A DNA stretch of 39,656 bases from positions 1-39,656 of the forward strand of contig CALMPB010000093.1 of the NCBI GenBank assembly GCA_937871985.1, given 5' to 3'. Every line of letters starts with the position of its first letter. Position 1 is the first letter of the stretch. Shown here piece by piece: positions 15,447 through 23,250 of this stretch. A program made the position numbers and the translations under genes. The stretch is from an uncultured Burkholderiaceae bacterium. GTDB lineage: Bacteria; Pseudomonadota; Gammaproteobacteria; Burkholderiales; Burkholderiaceae. The notes beneath the pieces were generated by a model. It was given only the letters and a program-made list of their open reading frames with translations. It was not told the DNA's origin and did no database searches.

Positions 15447-15668
15447 TTATTTGACCTCTTCGATGCTCTTGACGTTGTTCGAGTTCACCTTGACTTCCTT
15501 GCCGTCCTTCTCGTAGGTGATGAAGCCGTCCTTGCTATCGATCTTGGGCTTATCCGCCGTCGTGGTCTTCTGACCGTCCTGGGTGGTTACCTCGGTCGGC
15601 GTGGAGCACGCCGCAATCCCCCCGCAACCCACAACCATCAACGCGAACAGGAATTTCTTCAAGGTCAT
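15447..15668 (-). CDS. Small lipoprotein of the YgdI/YgdR (DUF903) family
   Basis: The 73-residue product begins at ATG 15666-15668 behind AAGGAG. It has a short lipoprotein signal (KKFLFALMVVGCGGIAAC) with the lipobox IAAC. The mature part is a single small SH3-like domain with the family features: TTQDGQ, then KPKIDSKDGFITYEKDGKEVKVNSNNVKSIEEV. Proteins of this family are outer-membrane-anchored lipoproteins of unknown function in enterobacteria and relatives. It is divergent from the DUF2799 lipoprotein gene and faces the converging gntR. Length is normal for the family. Confidence 0.85.
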   Translation of the reverse strand: MTLKKFLFALMVVGCGGIAACSTPTEVTTQDGQKTTTADKPKIDSKDGFITYEKDGKEVKVNSNNVKSIEEVK

Positions 15669-15851
15669 AATGAGGCTCCTTACTTGACTGGTAGCTGGAA
15701 CTTTCAGGGTAACAAGGGCGTTGCGGCGGTATTGTGAAGTTTTGTCAGACCAAGCCACAAAACCCTACCCTGGAATCACGAGCCAGCCGGGCACCTGAAC
15801 CCTCCTCGATTCTTTATAATGTTTCAAAATATTATGGGGTGGGGATTCACA

Positions 15852-16409
15852 GTGAACGGTAAACATAAACAACAACTCTTTACCTTGATGCGCGTGGCGG
15901 CGGTCTGCAGCCTGGCCAGCCTGTTCGCGGGATGCGCCAGCATGTCGGCCGAGGAATGCCGTACCGCCAATTGGCGCGAGCAAGGCATGCGGGACGGGCA
16001 GAACGGCCAGCCGCGCTCTTACTTGGAGGAGCATCGCGAAGCCTGCGGAAAAGTGGGCGTCGTTCCCAATGCCGGCCAATATGAAGCGGGCCGCGCCGTT
16101 GGCATCAAGTACTACTGCACGCCCGCCAACGGCCTGAACGAGGGGCGCCAGGGGCACAGCTATCGCAATGCCTGCCCGCCCGAACTGGAGCCCGCGTTTC
16201 TGGATCGCTACAAAGCAGGCTATCGCGTCTACCAGGCTCAGAAGCGCATCGATTCGCTGGTATCCGAACAGCGCAACAAGCAATACCAGCTGGACAAGGC
16301 CAAGGACGACAACACTCGCGATTCGCTGCGGCGCCAATTGCGGGATCTGGACTACAGCCTGCGCAGCGCGCGCGACAACCTGGCCTACGAAGAAAGCCGG
16401 CTGCGCTAG
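15852..16409 (+). CDS. DUF2799 lipoprotein
   Basis: The 185-residue product is taken from GTG 15852, with a GGGG-rich ribosome site about 9 nt upstream; an ATG at 15888 is a less likely alternative because it would leave a very short signal. The signal ends in the lipobox LFAGC. The mature protein has the DUF2799 pattern: MSAEECRTANWREQGMRDGQNGQ, repeated Cys-containing segments (REACGKVGV, YYCTPANGLNEGRQG, RNACPPEL) and a RYKAGYRVYQAQKRIDSL stretch. It then ends in a predicted coiled coil of about 55 residues rich in Lys, Asp, Arg and Gln. Function is unknown. It is probably anchored to an envelope membrane facing the periplasm. Confidence 0.85.
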   Translation: MNGKHKQQLFTLMRVAAVCSLASLFAGCASMSAEECRTANWREQGMRDGQNGQPRSYLEEHREACGKVGVVPNAGQYEAGRAVGIKYYCTPANGLNEGRQGHSYRNACPPELEPAFLDRYKAGYRVYQAQKRIDSLVSEQRNKQYQLDKAKDDNTRDSLRRQLRDLDYSLRSARDNLAYEESRLR

Positions 16410-16423
16410 CGCCGGTAGCGCAT

Positions 16424-17572
16424 CTACTCCCGAAACCGCACAGGCATGGACGGAAAGCGGGACTCGCCTTCCTCCGTATCCACGTAGGTCTGCAACATGC
16501 CATCGTCCACGAACACAGGGTGGCTCATGGCTTCGCGCATGGTCAGCACCGGCGTCACGCAGCAATCGTGCGCATCAAAAATTTCCACCCATTGCGCCAG
16601 GGTCTTGCCGCTGAATATCCGGTCGAGCTCGGCGCACACTTCCCGGGCTTGCGGGCTGCCCGGGCTTTGCCCCAGGCTCCAGTGCTTGTCGGCCAGATCG
16701 GGGCGCCGCAGGACTTCGCACGTTTCGGCCCAATACCTGTGCTCCAGCGCTCCCACCACCATGAAGCGCGCGTCCGCCGTGCGATAGACGTTGTAGCAAG
16801 GCACCCCGCCGGTCAGAAGGCCCTTGCCGGGGACATCTGACGTAGGGACTTGGGTGTTGGGAGCAACATCGCCCCATGCGTTCGCGTTGGAAACATTGGC
16901 CGCGGCCGCCGCCAGGATGTTGCCGGCGAACATGGCGCTTGTCATGGAAACGTCCACATGGCTTCCCCGGCCCGTCTGGCGGGCGGCGAACAAGGCCGCC
17001 AGCAGACCGATGACGGCGGTCTGCGCACCGCCCATCAAATCGGCCACGGGCAATCCTGACAACACGGGCCGGCCTTCACGGTCGGTCGACTGATCCAGGA
17101 CGCCCGCGTACCCAAGGTAATTGATGTCGTGGCCCGCACGCTGCCGGTAGGGCCCCGCCTGCCCGTAGCCGGATATCGAACACAGCACCAGCCGCGGATT
17201 GCAGGCGCGCAGCGTCTCCCAGCCCAGGCCCAGCCGCTCCATGACGCCGGGGCGGAACCCTTCGACCAGCACATCCGCCTCGCCGGCCATTTCCAGCAGC
17301 CTGGCCTTGTCTTCCGGCTGTTTGAGATCGAGGGTGAGCAGATTCTTGCCGCGCTGCAGGGCCACGAAGACCTGGCTGCTGCGGCGGCGCCGTTCCCCCA
17401 TATGCCGGGCCGGATCGCCCTGGGGCGGCTCGATCTTGACTACCTGCGCTCCCAATTGGGCGAGCATCAGCGTAGCCGCCGGGCCGGGCAGATACTGCGA
17501 AAGATCCAGGACCCGCACGCCCGCCAGGGGCAAAGGCAGCGCGGGGTCCGCCGGGTCAGGCCGGGGCGACAC
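16424..17572 (-). CDS. Alpha-methylacyl-CoA racemase-like CoA-transferase family III protein (CaiB/BaiF)
   Basis: The 382-residue protein is taken from GTG 17570-17572 with GAGGGTG five bases upstream; TTG codons at 17575 and 17590 are alternatives. It overlaps the end of the thioesterase gene. The family III fold is clear: LPLAGVRVLDLSQYLPGPAATLMLAQLGAQVVKIEPP, then VLVEGFRPGVMERLGLGWE and CSISGYGQAGPYRQ. GHDINYLGYAG (His148) and GLPVADLMGGAQ (Asp178) correspond to the AMACR/MCR His126-Asp156 proton-transfer pair, with the same 30-residue spacing. I therefore favour 2-methylacyl-CoA epimerisation over CoA transfer, but simple CoA transferase activity cannot be excluded. It is the last gene of the IclR-linked catabolic operon. 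Confidence 0.85.
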   Translation of the reverse strand: MSPRPDPADPALPLPLAGVRVLDLSQYLPGPAATLMLAQLGAQVVKIEPPQGDPARHMGERRRRSSQVFVALQRGKNLLTLDLKQPEDKARLLEMAGEADVLVEGFRPGVMERLGLGWETLRACNPRLVLCSISGYGQAGPYRQRAGHDINYLGYAGVLDQSTDREGRPVLSGLPVADLMGGAQTAVIGLLAALFAARQTGRGSHVDVSMTSAMFAGNILAAAAANVSNANAWGDVAPNTQVPTSDVPGKGLLTGGVPCYNVYRTADARFMVVGALEHRYWAETCEVLRRPDLADKHWSLGQSPGSPQAREVCAELDRIFSGKTLAQWVEIFDAHDCCVTPVLTMREAMSHPVFVDDGMLQTYVDTEEGESRFPSMPVRFRE

Positions 17573-17981
17573 CAAAGCACCCTCGCCCAACCGCCGTCAG
17601 GCGTCCCTGCTCATCGAAGACATCCACGTCCACGACGCCGACTGTCTTGCCGACGCGGCGCACCAGCGCTTTCGCCAGCAAAAAGCCGCCGGTGCTGGGA
17701 CGCAGGTAATCGACCCGGAAATTGATGGTGGGCACGGGCGCCTGGGTGCCCATGACCACCGCGAAAGCGCCCGCCGTGTCGATCAGCGCGGCCACCGGGC
17801 CGCCGTGGAACTGCCCCGAGGACTCGATGCGCTCCAACTGGCTTCCATTGGGCATCTTCAGTTCCAGTGCGCCGGCCGCCACATCCATGTGCGTGCAGCT
17901 CAGCCCCAGGAACCGGATGAACGGCGAGCTGTCCAGCCATTGCTGCATCCGCTCCGGCGTCATCGTCGTTGATTCGCTCAT
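17556..17981 (-). CDS. PaaI-type hotdog-fold acyl-CoA thioesterase
   Basis: The 141-residue protein starts behind AAGGA with 7 nt spacing. It shows the PaaI/4HBT hotdog pattern: an N-terminal helix (MQQWLDSSPFIRFLGLSCTHMDVAAGALELKMP), the central helix with SGQFHGGPVAALIDTAGAFAV where the HGG and Asp form the usual active site, and the C-terminal strands PVPTINFRVDYLRPSTGGFLLAKALVRRVGKTVGVVDVDVFDEQGRLTAVGRGCF. It would hydrolyse an acyl-CoA thioester in the cytoplasm. Placement between an M20 amidohydrolase (45 bp upstream) and the AMACR-like gene (overlapping downstream) suggests release of free acid after CoA-level chemistry, or rescue of trapped CoA. Length is typical. Confidence 0.9.
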   Translation of the reverse strand: MSESTTMTPERMQQWLDSSPFIRFLGLSCTHMDVAAGALELKMPNGSQLERIESSGQFHGGPVAALIDTAGAFAVVMGTQAPVPTINFRVDYLRPSTGGFLLAKALVRRVGKTVGVVDVDVFDEQGRLTAVGRGCFGVAPA

Positions 17982-18026
17982 GCTTCATTCCTTTCATTGC
18001 TTGGCTTGAAAACCATCATGCCAGGT

Positions 18027-19199
18027 TCAAGACCGGCCCAGCGCCGTCTGCACCAGGCTGACCCAGTACGCGCTGCCCACGGGCAGGATGGCGTCGTTGA
18101 AATCGTAGCCGGGGTTGTGCACCATGCAGCCGCCCTCGGACCCCACGCCGTTGCCCAGCCATACATACGCGCCCGGCTTGGCCGCGAGCATGAAGGCAAA
18201 GTCCTCCGCCGCCATCAAGGCCTGGCCGTTGGTTCGCACCTTGTCCTCGCCGACCAGCCTGACCGCCGCCGCGCGCGCCGTCTCGGCTTCCGCCTCGGTA
18301 TTGATGGTGGGCGGATAGCGGCGGTCGTAGCTCAGTTCGATCTGCGTGCCGCTGGCCAGCGCGATGCCCTCGCAGATGCGGCGCATCTCGGCCTGCACCG
18401 CATCGCGCACTTCGGGCTTGAAGGCGCGCACCGTCCCCGACAGGCGCGCCGTTTCGGGAATGACGTTGTGGGTATCGCCGGCCTGGAATACCGTAATCGA
18501 TACGACCGCCGAATCCAGAGGCGCCACGCGGCGGCTGACGATGCTTTGCAAGGCCTCGATAAGACGCGCGCCGCACAGCACGGGATCCACCGCCGTCTGC
18601 GGAAACGCGGCATGGCCGCCTTTGCCGCGGATGACGATGTCGATCAGGTCGAACGACGCCATCATGGGGCCGGGCATGACGCCAAAAGTGCCCGCCTCCA
18701 TGCCCGGTATATTGTGCATGCCGTACACGGCCTGCATGGGAAAGCGTTCGAACAGACCCTCTTCAACCATCAGGCGGCCGCCGCCTTCGCCCTCTTCCGC
18801 CGGCTGGAAGATCAAATAGACGGTTCCGTCGAAATCGCCGTGCTTCGCCAGGTAGCGCGCGGCCCCCAGCAGCATGGTCGTATGTCCGTCGTGCCCGCAG
18901 CCATGCATCTTGCCGGGAATGGTCGAACGGTAAGGAAGCTGGGTGCTTTCCTGAATGGGCAGCGCATCCATGTCGGCCCGCAGGCCGATGGCCCGATCGC
19001 TGCCGCCGCGGCGGATCACGCCGACCACGCCCGTCCTGGCCAGGCCTTCGTGCACTTCCAGCCCCAACCGCCGAAGTTCCTGGGCCACGATGGCGGCGGT
19101 GCGATGCTCTTCGAAGGCGGTTTCGGGATGAGCGTGCAGATCGTGGCGGATGCGCTCGAGGTCTTCCCGATACGCTGAAATGGCGTCGAGCACGCTCAT
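18027..19199 (-). CDS. M20 family metal-dependent amidohydrolase (hippurate/IAA-amino-acid hydrolase type)
   Basis: The 390-residue enzyme starts at ATG 19197-19199, overlapping the upstream VOC stop in ATGA. It has the M20D signature set: RIRHDLHAHPETAFEEHRTAAIVAQEL at the N-terminus, MHGCGHDGHTTMLLGAA (Cys and His ligands), FQPAEEGEGGGRLMVEEGLF (Glu-Glu), YGMHNIPGMEAGTFGV (His ligand), the dimerisation insert beginning IVIRGKGGHAAFPQ, and the last ligand in GCMVHNPGYDFND. This is a normal full-length member. It cleaves N-acyl amino acids or related amides to acid plus amino acid or amine. Together with the adjacent acyl-CoA ligase it suggests that an amide-linked acid is hydrolysed and then activated. 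The precise conjugate is unknown. Confidence 0.93.
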   Translation of the reverse strand: MSVLDAISAYREDLERIRHDLHAHPETAFEEHRTAAIVAQELRRLGLEVHEGLARTGVVGVIRRGGSDRAIGLRADMDALPIQESTQLPYRSTIPGKMHGCGHDGHTTMLLGAARYLAKHGDFDGTVYLIFQPAEEGEGGGRLMVEEGLFERFPMQAVYGMHNIPGMEAGTFGVMPGPMMASFDLIDIVIRGKGGHAAFPQTAVDPVLCGARLIEALQSIVSRRVAPLDSAVVSITVFQAGDTHNVIPETARLSGTVRAFKPEVRDAVQAEMRRICEGIALASGTQIELSYDRRYPPTINTEAEAETARAAAVRLVGEDKVRTNGQALMAAEDFAFMLAAKPGAYVWLGNGVGSEGGCMVHNPGYDFNDAILPVGSAYWVSLVQTALGRS

Positions 19200-20065
19200 G
19201 GCCGCGCCGCCACGAACTCGATGACGTTGCCGCAAGCCTGTTCGGGCCCGACGACCACGCGCCCGGAGTGATCGGCGAAATCCACACCGTTGTCGCCCAG
19301 ACATTGTTTGAGCGCGGACAAGTCCGCAACACCGACGCGCATTCCCGCATAGCTCATCAGCCCTCGTTCCGCCGGCGCGCGAGGCGGCAGCCCGTAGCGG
19401 GCTTCAAAGGCCGCGGGCGTATACACCTGCAGTTCGACCGCGGCGGGACTCACACCCAGGCTGCCGTCGGGCGCAAGCCGGGCCTTGCGGCCGAACAGTT
19501 TCTCGAAATAGGCAATGCCCTCCGCGGGCTCGCCCGCGACGGCAAAGACGGCTTGCACGGAAAGAGCTGTATTGGGATGACGCTGCCAATCCTTGCGCTG
19601 ATAAAGCTCCAGGTTGTGGTACTGGCACACATTGAACGACAGCGGCGCCGGGATGGGAAGCAGCACGTCGAACTCGGGCCACACGGAGCCTTCGCCGGGC
19701 AGCACCCATTCGCGCTTGACGTGGGCGGGCGGCGCGAACGAATAGCCGGCCTGGCTGAGTTCAGCCTGGGCCTTGGCCGCGTCGGGCGCCGTCATGACCA
19801 TGGACTTGATGCCCGGCTCGCCCGACAGGACGGCCTGCATGGCGGCGGGCAGCTTGCCGGCATCCTCGATGCCCATGAGCTCGATGAAGTTGGCCGCGCC
19901 CGAAGTGCCGGACTGCAGCAGCACCAGGTGGTTCACGATGCCCATGGTGGTAATGTGCGATATCGGCGTCAATGTGAAACCCATGCGCCGATAGCGGTTT
20001 GTGGCGTCGTCCATGTCCACCACGTAAGTCAGAAGATGGTCGATTTCCAGTATGCCGTATTTCAT
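19196..20065 (-). CDS. Two-module VOC-fold protein (Glyoxalase_3-like)
   Basis: The 289-residue protein begins at an ATG that overlaps the acyl-CoA ligase stop (ATGA) and ends overlapping the amidohydrolase start. The N-terminal module opens ILEIDHLLTYVVDMDDATNRYRRMGFTLTPISHITTMGIVNHLVLL, with FIELMGI as the partner strand. The second module begins near residue 165 with ALSVQAVFAVAGEPAEGIAYFEKLFGRKARL and ends GNVIEFV. His10 and Glu62 could be metal ligands of module one; the second module has a Glu near the C-terminus but a less clear first ligand. VOC proteins of this size include isomerases and dioxygenases. Its reaction is unknown, but tight coupling implies a core step of this pathway. 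Confidence 0.85.
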   Translation of the reverse strand: MKYGILEIDHLLTYVVDMDDATNRYRRMGFTLTPISHITTMGIVNHLVLLQSGTSGAANFIELMGIEDAGKLPAAMQAVLSGEPGIKSMVMTAPDAAKAQAELSQAGYSFAPPAHVKREWVLPGEGSVWPEFDVLLPIPAPLSFNVCQYHNLELYQRKDWQRHPNTALSVQAVFAVAGEPAEGIAYFEKLFGRKARLAPDGSLGVSPAAVELQVYTPAAFEARYGLPPRAPAERGLMSYAGMRVGVADLSALKQCLGDNGVDFADHSGRVVVGPEQACGNVIEFVAARP

Positions 20066-21900
20066 GGCTTTTGCTCTCCTAGTTCCAGCACTTGCGACGT
20101 AAAGGCGTAGCGTTCCAGAACGCCGCGCGCGATGTCCATGTGCGCCGCCGGCACCCTGGCCGTCACCAGCGTGCCGAAGCGCGAATGCGCCGCCACGTCC
20201 AGTTCGAAACTGCCGGCAACCAAACCCTGGGCGCCGAGCGCATCGGCAAACGTGCGGCGGGCTGCGTCCAGCCTTAGCGCCTGCTTGTTGATCTTGCCTA
20301 CGCCCGTCAACGGCAGCGCGGGCAGGATGAAAACTTCCTTGGGTATGGCGGCGCGCTCGTGGATGGCCGGCGCCGCCGCCTCCAGCAAGGCCTGCTCTGA
20401 AATGGCCGCGCCGGGTTTCAATTGAATATAAATCACGGGCAGTTCACCCGCATAGGCGTCGGGACGGCCGACCGCCGCCGCCAGCGCCACTTCGGGGCGG
20501 GCATAGAATGCCGTCTCGATGACAGCCGGATCGATGCCGTGTCCGCCGCGCTTGATCAGATCTTTGGCACGTCCGGTGATCCAGACGAAGCCGTCCGCGT
20601 CCACCCTCCCAAGATCGCCGGTATTGAGCCAGCCGTCCTTGAACCAGGGCTGTTGCTCCAAAGGCCTGCCAGGGTATCCCGCAAACACGGTAGGCCCCTT
20701 GATGGCCAGCACGCCGACCTCGTCCACGCCGCAATCGCGGACTTCCTGGTCGGCGCCGTCCACCTTCACCGCCTTGACTCCGCAATAGGGCAGCGCCACG
20801 CCGACCGAGCCGGATCGCCGGCGGCCTGTGTGCGGCATGGACGTCACGGCAAGCGTGGCCTCGGTGAGCCCCCATGGTTCGGTCAGGACGACACCCAGGC
20901 CATCGGCCACCCTGTCGCCGATGGCCGTGGGCAGCGGCGCCGCGCCATTGACCACCATGCGCAGCGCCGGCACGTCGGCGCGCCGCGGCATGGCCTGGGC
21001 CAGTTGCCCGATGACCGTGGGAGGGCCTATCAGGACGCTGACCGCTTCACGTTGCGCCAGCAGCCACGTCGCGGCCACCGTGCCCTTGCCGCGATAGCCT
21101 TCTTCACCCGATAAAAGAACACGCGCCCCGCAAGCCAGCGGGAACAGCACGCTGGCCAGCAGACCGCCCACATGGAACATCGGCATGGCGGCGAGCACGG
21201 TGTCTTGCGGCCCGTAGCCATAGGCATAGGCCGACACCAGAAACATCGCCGCAAGATTGAAGCCGCGCAAGGGCACCAGCTTGGGCAAACCCGTCGTGCC
21301 GCCGGTATGGAACAGCCCGACCGTCTCGTTGCGCCTGTCCCGACGGCCCGCAACGGCCTGGCCCGGCCTGTCTTGCACGCCCTCCTGATGCAGCTCGTCC
21401 AGGCTGAGCACACGCGGCGGGCGCGGGCACAGGGCCAGTATTGCCGCCAGCTTCTGGCGCGCCTGCTCGCCGTCGGCCAGCAAATATCTGGCGGACATCG
21501 CCTCCAGCAAGCCGGCGATGTCCTTGGGCTCGAGATAGGCGTTGATGGGCGCGGCCACCCCAGTGGCCTGCGCGGCCAGCACGGCGGTGATGGTCAGGGG
21601 GTGATTGGGCAGCAGCATCGCAATGACGTCCCCGGGCTGAATCCCCAGCGCGTCCAGCGTGCCCACGGCACGACGGAAATTACGATGCAGTTGCGCGAAA
21701 CTAAGATCCACCGGCGTGTCCGAAGGCAGGCCCCTGGGCAGAAAGCGCAAGGCAAGCGCCTCGCCGCGTTCGCGCGCGGCCAGTTCGAACAGGCCCGCCA
21801 TGTCGAAGGCGCCCAGGCGCTGCTCCAAAGGCACCCGGGCATAGGCCCGCGCATCGTCGGCGCCACCGAACACGGCGCTTATGGGGAAAGCGTCACTCAT
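20062..21900 (-). CDS. AMP-dependent acyl-CoA synthetase (ligase)
   Basis: The 612-residue enzyme starts at ATG 21898-21900, overlapping the oxidoreductase stop (ATGA). It is an ANL-superfamily adenylating enzyme. The P-loop HTGGTTGLPK lies at residues 198-207, followed by the aromatic WGLTEAT motif, the GWLNTGDLGRVDADGFVWITGRAKDLIKRGGHGIDPAVIE hinge region, and the C-terminal catalytic lysine in GVGKINKQALR. It activates a carboxylic acid to its CoA thioester via an acyl-adenylate. It is slightly longer than many medium- or aryl-chain ligases, with an N-terminal region of about 40 residues before the common core. In this operon it would supply the CoA ester used by the AMACR-like protein and the thioesterase. 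Substrate is unknown. Confidence 0.94.
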   Translation of the reverse strand: MSDAFPISAVFGGADDARAYARVPLEQRLGAFDMAGLFELAARERGEALALRFLPRGLPSDTPVDLSFAQLHRNFRRAVGTLDALGIQPGDVIAMLLPNHPLTITAVLAAQATGVAAPINAYLEPKDIAGLLEAMSARYLLADGEQARQKLAAILALCPRPPRVLSLDELHQEGVQDRPGQAVAGRRDRRNETVGLFHTGGTTGLPKLVPLRGFNLAAMFLVSAYAYGYGPQDTVLAAMPMFHVGGLLASVLFPLACGARVLLSGEEGYRGKGTVAATWLLAQREAVSVLIGPPTVIGQLAQAMPRRADVPALRMVVNGAAPLPTAIGDRVADGLGVVLTEPWGLTEATLAVTSMPHTGRRRSGSVGVALPYCGVKAVKVDGADQEVRDCGVDEVGVLAIKGPTVFAGYPGRPLEQQPWFKDGWLNTGDLGRVDADGFVWITGRAKDLIKRGGHGIDPAVIETAFYARPEVALAAAVGRPDAYAGELPVIYIQLKPGAAISEQALLEAAAPAIHERAAIPKEVFILPALPLTGVGKINKQALRLDAARRTFADALGAQGLVAGSFELDVAAHSRFGTLVTARVPAAHMDIARGVLERYAFTSQVLELGEQKP

Positions 21901-22904
21901 GGCTTCACGACGATTTTGCCGAAGAACTTGCGCTGTTCGAAATCGGCATAAGCGGCTATGGCCTGGTCGAGCGAGATTACGCGGTCGATGACGGGCTTGA
22001 GCTTGCCCTGGGCGACGAGATCGACGCAAGCCTGCTGTTCGGCCATCGTCCAGCCGGTGGAACCGATTATCTTCATCTCGGACATGAACAGATAGGGAAT
22101 ATCGGTAATGGCCTTGTATCCGCCGGTGCCTCCGCAGCACAGCAGGCGGCCGAAACGCTTGACGCAGCGCATGGACGGCTGCCAGGTTTCGCCCGCCGTG
22201 AAATTGACCACCACGTCGACGCCGCCGCCGCGCAGCAGCGAGCCGGTTTTGTCCTTGACCCAGCCGTCGACGGACTCGTCGTTGTAGTTGATGGTTTCGT
22301 CGGCCCCCAGGGCCTTGAGCTGCGCGCACTTCTCGTCGTCGCCCGCGGCGGCAATGACATGCAGCCCCGCGATTTTCGCCAACAGTACGCAGGCGTTGCC
22401 GACGCCCCCCGAAGCGCCCAGCACCAGTATGCTTTCACCGGCCTTGATCTCGCCGCGGGTATGCAGCATGCGGTAGGCCGTGCCATAGGCGCACGGCAGG
22501 CAGGCGGCGTCTTCGTAGGAAACATTGTCCGGCAGGCGCATCAGCTGGCTGGCCCGGACGATGCAGAACTCGGCCAGAGCGCCGTTGCGGTTCTCTCCCA
22601 ACATGTCGAAGGTGCCCGAGCTCCAGTCGACTTCATGCGAGATGGGCAGCACGCGCTCGCCCACTTTCCAGCCCTGCACGCCCGGCCCCAGTTCGGCGAT
22701 TTCGCCCGCGCAGTCCATGCCCGTTATGCCCGGCAATTGCACCTTGATGCCCGGCATGCCGCGGCGCGCGAACAAATCGGCATGATTGAAGCTGGTGGCC
22801 CCGACCCGCAGCTTTACCCAGCCGGCCGGCACTTCCGGCTCGGGCCTGTCGCCGTACCGGAGAACCGAAAGGTCTCCGTGCTCGTTGAAATACACAGCTT
22901 TCAT
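21897..22904 (-). CDS. Medium-chain (MDR) NAD(P)H-dependent oxidoreductase, quinone oxidoreductase-like
   Basis: The 335-residue protein has the two-domain MDR architecture. The catalytic domain starts MKAVYFNEHGDLSVLRYGDRPEPEVPAGWVKLRV. The nucleotide-binding domain carries ILVLGASGGVGNACVLLAKIAGLHVIAAAGDDEKCAQLKALGADETINYND. The position of the catalytic zinc Cys in alcohol dehydrogenases is occupied by FNHADLF and no structural-zinc Cys cluster is present, so I read it as a zinc-independent member (quinone or enoyl reductase-like). It is first in the six-gene catabolic operon, 130-190 bp after the promoter and operator described below. Reduction or oxidation at an alpha,beta position of the acyl-CoA or free acid is possible but not proven. 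Confidence 0.9.
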   Translation of the reverse strand: MKAVYFNEHGDLSVLRYGDRPEPEVPAGWVKLRVGATSFNHADLFARRGMPGIKVQLPGITGMDCAGEIAELGPGVQGWKVGERVLPISHEVDWSSGTFDMLGENRNGALAEFCIVRASQLMRLPDNVSYEDAACLPCAYGTAYRMLHTRGEIKAGESILVLGASGGVGNACVLLAKIAGLHVIAAAGDDEKCAQLKALGADETINYNDESVDGWVKDKTGSLLRGGGVDVVVNFTAGETWQPSMRCVKRFGRLLCCGGTGGYKAITDIPYLFMSEMKIIGSTGWTMAEQQACVDLVAQGKLKPVIDRVISLDQAIAAYADFEQRKFFGKIVVKP

Positions 22905-23065
22905 TCACCACTCCTCGTTGATTTTCGGGGCCGGAGCGAAGAGCGCATGCAAGGCCCGGCCCATGTCTCCGATCAAATCGTCGATATCTTCCAGGCCCGC
23001 GTTCATCCACCAGCTCCTGTTGCTCCGCTCACGGGAATGGCCGTTTTCAAACTATCGATTTTTGT

Positions 23066-23096
23066 ATAATAGACAATTCATTGCACATAAAGCAAT
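23066..23096 (-). promoter_or_regulatory. Promoter and IclR-type operator of the MDR/ligase/amidohydrolase operon
   Basis: On the minus strand a -35 box TTGCTT (23090-23095) and a -10 box TATTAT (23066-23071) are 18 bp apart. The inverted repeat ATTGC-N7-GCAAT (23080-23096) covers the -35 box. The same repeat, in the same phase with its -35, occurs upstream of the ABC transporter operon that contains iclR, so both are probably bound by that IclR protein. Confidence 0.65.
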
Positions 23097-23152
23097 AAAT
23101 TCCTGGATTTTTTTATTGAAAAATATGCATCCAAGACAGTAAGCCAAGGCGC

Positions 23153-23173
23153 GCGGCCGCTCGCCGCGGCCGC
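23153..23173 (-). terminator. GC-rich hairpin downstream of iclR
   Basis: Two GCGGCCGC arms (23153-23160 and 23166-23173) flank TCGCC. It lies 78 bp after the iclR stop. There is no adjacent T-run on the minus strand, though an A/T-rich stretch occurs about 25 bp further on. It could end the transporter-iclR transcript. Confidence 0.4.
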
Positions 23174-23250
23174 CGGTTCAGGACAAAACGGAGGGAGAAA
23201 AGAGGGCTACGCGCCGCCCACGCGCCATGCGGCGGCAATGCCGCAAGCGC

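Larger units (their letters stand above)
22905..23250. other. 346-bp region between iclR and the catabolic operon
   Basis: No gene is supported here. The stretch contains the promoter and operator of the catabolic operon (23066-23096), an AT-rich segment (about 23085-23130) and a GC-rich hairpin (23153-23173) just after the iclR end. The proximal 130 bp form a long untranslated leader that is GC-rich and shows no clear riboswitch-like pattern to my eye. Confidence 0.6.

Noticed and set aside
20062..22329. A longer form of the acyl-CoA ligase beginning at 22329
   Set aside because: The extra N-terminal part overlaps the MDR gene and has the composition of its shifted frame. The ATGA start at 21900 leaves a complete enzyme.
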